Source: Oscillospiraceae bacterium (lineage in GTDB: Bacteria > Bacillota > Clostridia > Oscillospirales > Ruminococcaceae). Taken from it: a stretch of 7,781 nucleotides of DNA. The stretch lies in contig JAHHUC010000076.1 of the NCBI GenBank assembly GCA_020024215.1, positions 1-7,781 on the forward strand. Direction: 5' to 3'. The notes under the pieces were generated by a model that made no database searches, was not told the origin of the DNA, and was given only the letters and a program-made list of their open reading frames with translations. Below, one piece after another: positions 6,984 to 7,781 of this stretch. Positions within the stretch are counted from its first letter, which is position 1. Every line of letters starts with the position of its first letter. The position numbers and the translations under genes were made by a program.

Positions 6984-7122
6984 AACTATCTGCCTCCGGC
7001 TCTTTTTTGCCTATGGTCATCAACTGTAATTTTTTTGTATAAAATATCAAGCCCCGACAGCCTTGCAGCCCCCTGAGCTTAAATGTGCAGACCTTAAAGT
7101 CCGATGATATTTTCATAAAAGT
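6984..7122 (-). promoter_or_regulatory. Operon 5' leader (~139 nt) with a stem-loop
   Basis: This is the region between the predicted transcription start (about 7122) and the first start codon. It holds an 8-bp stem on the RNA, UUAAGCUC (7075-7082) with GGGCUUGA (7047-7054), including two G-U pairs and a G-rich 20-nt loop, then an A-rich stretch and the ribosome binding site. It does not match any riboswitch consensus I know, including the c-di-GMP classes. A reading frame (ATG at 7116, stop at 6943) runs through it, but no ribosome binding site precedes its ATG codons. A regulatory role is inference only. Confidence 0.4.
6993..6997 (-). promoter_or_regulatory. Ribosome binding site deciding the GTG start of the coiled-coil gene
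   Basis: GGAGG on the minus strand, 9 nt before the GTG at 6983. It is the strongest Shine-Dalgarno match in the operon and supports the non-ATG start. Confidence 0.75.
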
Positions 7123-7128
7123 AAAATA

Positions 7129-7156
7129 ATTATACTATATATTGGAGTTTTTACAA
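7129..7156 (-). promoter_or_regulatory. Sigma-A-like promoter of the adhesin operon
   Basis: On the minus strand a perfect -10 box TATAAT (7129-7134) is preceded after 16 bp by TTGTAA (7151-7156; four of six match TTGACA). Transcription would start near 7122. It is the only strong promoter-like pair upstream of the operon that I found, and no comparable one separates the four genes. Confidence 0.65.
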
Positions 7157-7293
7157 TAGATTTTTCTGTTTTCCTGCTAATTCGGCAAATATATATAAAT
7201 TAAATTTACATTTGTCATATTTATATGTTCTGTTAGACCAGATGGCTGTATGACGGCAAAAACACAGAAAAATGCAAATTATATGCAAATTTA
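7157..7293. other. AT-rich intergenic spacer, no gene seen
   Basis: Very AT-rich stretch between the operon promoter and the recombinase terminator region. The only regularity is a 9-bp direct repeat ATGCAAATT at 7272-7280 and 7283-7291 (11-bp period), which could be a protein-binding site. The reading frames across it cross the hairpins and have no ribosome binding site, so I do not call a gene. Confidence 0.5.
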
Positions 7294-7332
7294 TTTTTAT
7301 GCCCTTTAAAATCCTTTTGGAAGGCATAAAAA
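7294..7332. repeat. Perfect 10-bp inverted repeat (hairpin) downstream of the recombinase
   Basis: TTTTTATGCC (7294-7303) and GGCATAAAAA (7323-7332) are exact reverse complements around a 19-nt loop. Its right arm overlaps the T-run of the neighbouring terminator. It may be a second, back-up terminator acting in both directions, or part of a recombination site; the sequence does not decide. Confidence 0.7.
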
Positions 7333-7334
7333 GA

Positions 7335-7379
7335 ACAGCCTGCAAAAAAATCGGAATATATCCTTTTTTTGCAGACTGT
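7335..7379 (-). terminator. Intrinsic-type terminator of the recombinase gene
   Basis: On the minus strand ACAG-T-CTGCAAAAAAA (7364-7379) pairs with TTTTTTTGCAG-G-CTGT (7335-7350) around a 13-nt loop: 15 pairs with one internal mismatch, followed by TTCTTTTT. It starts 15 nt after the recombinase stop codon. It separates the recombinase from the adhesin operon, which therefore needs its own promoter. Confidence 0.75.
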
Positions 7380-7394
7380 CTGCTTTATTTGAAG

Positions 7395-7781
7395 CTATTT
7401 AATTTTAAACAGAATCAGTCGTTTCTGATAGCTGCCTGTCCTGCCACTATGTATGGCAGGGGAGTGTTCCCCTGCATCAATCACTGTTGCACCTTTTCTT
7501 CGCTTTCCATCTACAGAACAATGAAGTGGGTCATTGGGATCGCCGTCAAAGCGGAGATACCAGTCGAATCCATTCTCCGATGCTACGATTTTTTCCACAA
7601 ACGCTTCGATCACGCTGTCGGGAATATCCTCGTTTTCATCGTAGTGGGTGTACTGCTCCAAGGCGTATTCCAAAACCGTGATCTTCTCCCGATAGTCTTC
7701 GATTTGTGGCTCATCCTGCGCAGCTGAAAGTTCTGCGATTTCCTTTTTAAGTGTATTCAGCTTTGGTTCCAGTTCCTCACT
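7395..7781 (-). CDS. Large serine recombinase, C-terminal fragment (5' end outside window)
   Basis: The frame is open from the window edge to a TAG at 7395, giving the last 128 residues. The fragment begins with a Glu/Lys/Leu coiled coil (SEELEPKLNTLKKEIAELSA onward), continues with an IPDSVIEAFVEKIVASENGF segment and FDWYLRFDGDP, and ends in a basic tail. The coiled coil followed by a 'V-x-x-F-V-x-K-I' helix and a beta strand is typical of the end of large serine recombinases of clostridial transposons and phages (TndX/TnpX/integrase type), which cut and rejoin DNA at attachment sites. The catalytic domain and zinc ribbon would lie beyond the right edge. G+C looks somewhat higher than in the flanking intergenic DNA. 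It is not cotranscribed with the adhesin operon, given the terminator. Identification rests on remembered family patterns, without the catalytic domain. Confidence 0.75.
   Translation of the reverse strand, partial: SEELEPKLNTLKKEIAELSAAQDEPQIEDYREKITVLEYALEQYTHYDENEDIPDSVIEAFVEKIVASENGFDWYLRFDGDPNDPLHCSVDGKRRKGATVIDAGEHSPAIHSGRTGSYQKRLILFKIK

Noticed and set aside
6984..7122. Cyclic-di-GMP riboswitch in the leader
   Set aside because: The conserved class I and II core sequences I know are not present; only a simple stem-loop is visible.
7151..7345. 64-codon minus-strand frame after the recombinase
   Set aside because: It starts within the terminator hairpin, runs over AT-rich spacer and the promoter, and has no ribosome binding site or recognisable domain.
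7272..7727. 151-codon plus-strand frame
   Set aside because: It is antisense to the recombinase and reads through both hairpins; the opposite frame has clear family features.

Overview
The window looks like chromosomal DNA from a low-to-moderate G+C Gram-positive anaerobe, most likely Clostridia. The evidence is a sortase-anchored surface protein, a Gram-positive type signal peptidase I, GGAGG-type ribosome binding sites and free use of ATA/AGG codons. I cannot name the genus. All recognisable genes lie on the minus strand, so the biological order runs from high to low coordinates.

Right end (7395-7781): the C-terminal 128 residues of a large serine recombinase, cut by the window edge and followed by an intrinsic-terminator-like hairpin (7335-7379) and a second perfect hairpin (7294-7332). 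The next ~130 bp (7157-7293) is AT-rich and without a gene. A good sigma-A-like promoter (7129-7156) then drives a leader of about 140 nt.

Centre (634-6983): a compact four-gene operon. It encodes a 95-aa coiled-coil protein of unknown role, a 182-aa type I signal peptidase with an intact Ser/Lys dyad, a 1625-aa fibro-slime/Cna-B surface protein ending in an IPETG sorting signal, and a 193-aa sortase with His/Cys/Arg catalytic residues. Gaps are 4, 46 and 3 nt, and two of the ribosome binding sites lie inside the end of the preceding gene, which implies translational coupling. The reading is a dedicated surface-fibre or adhesin cassette: the peptidase removes the signal peptide, the sortase cleaves IPETG and attaches (or polymerises) the big protein, and the isopeptide-type stalk presents the fibro-slime head. 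A clean terminator (600-622) closes the operon.

Left end (1-599): no convincing gene. Positions 1-515 are a tandem array of four complete ~111-bp units plus a 71-bp partial one, AT-rich, palindrome-rich, and probably continuing beyond the window. Positions 516-599 hold only a small hairpin and AT-rich spacer.

The parts most worth a second look are three Cys-His-x-His-Cys modules at the N-terminus of the adhesin, a 13-codon aspartate microsatellite before its anchor, the unexplained coiled-coil gene with its leader and an overlapping frame joined at an A6 tract, and the mosaic repeat array.
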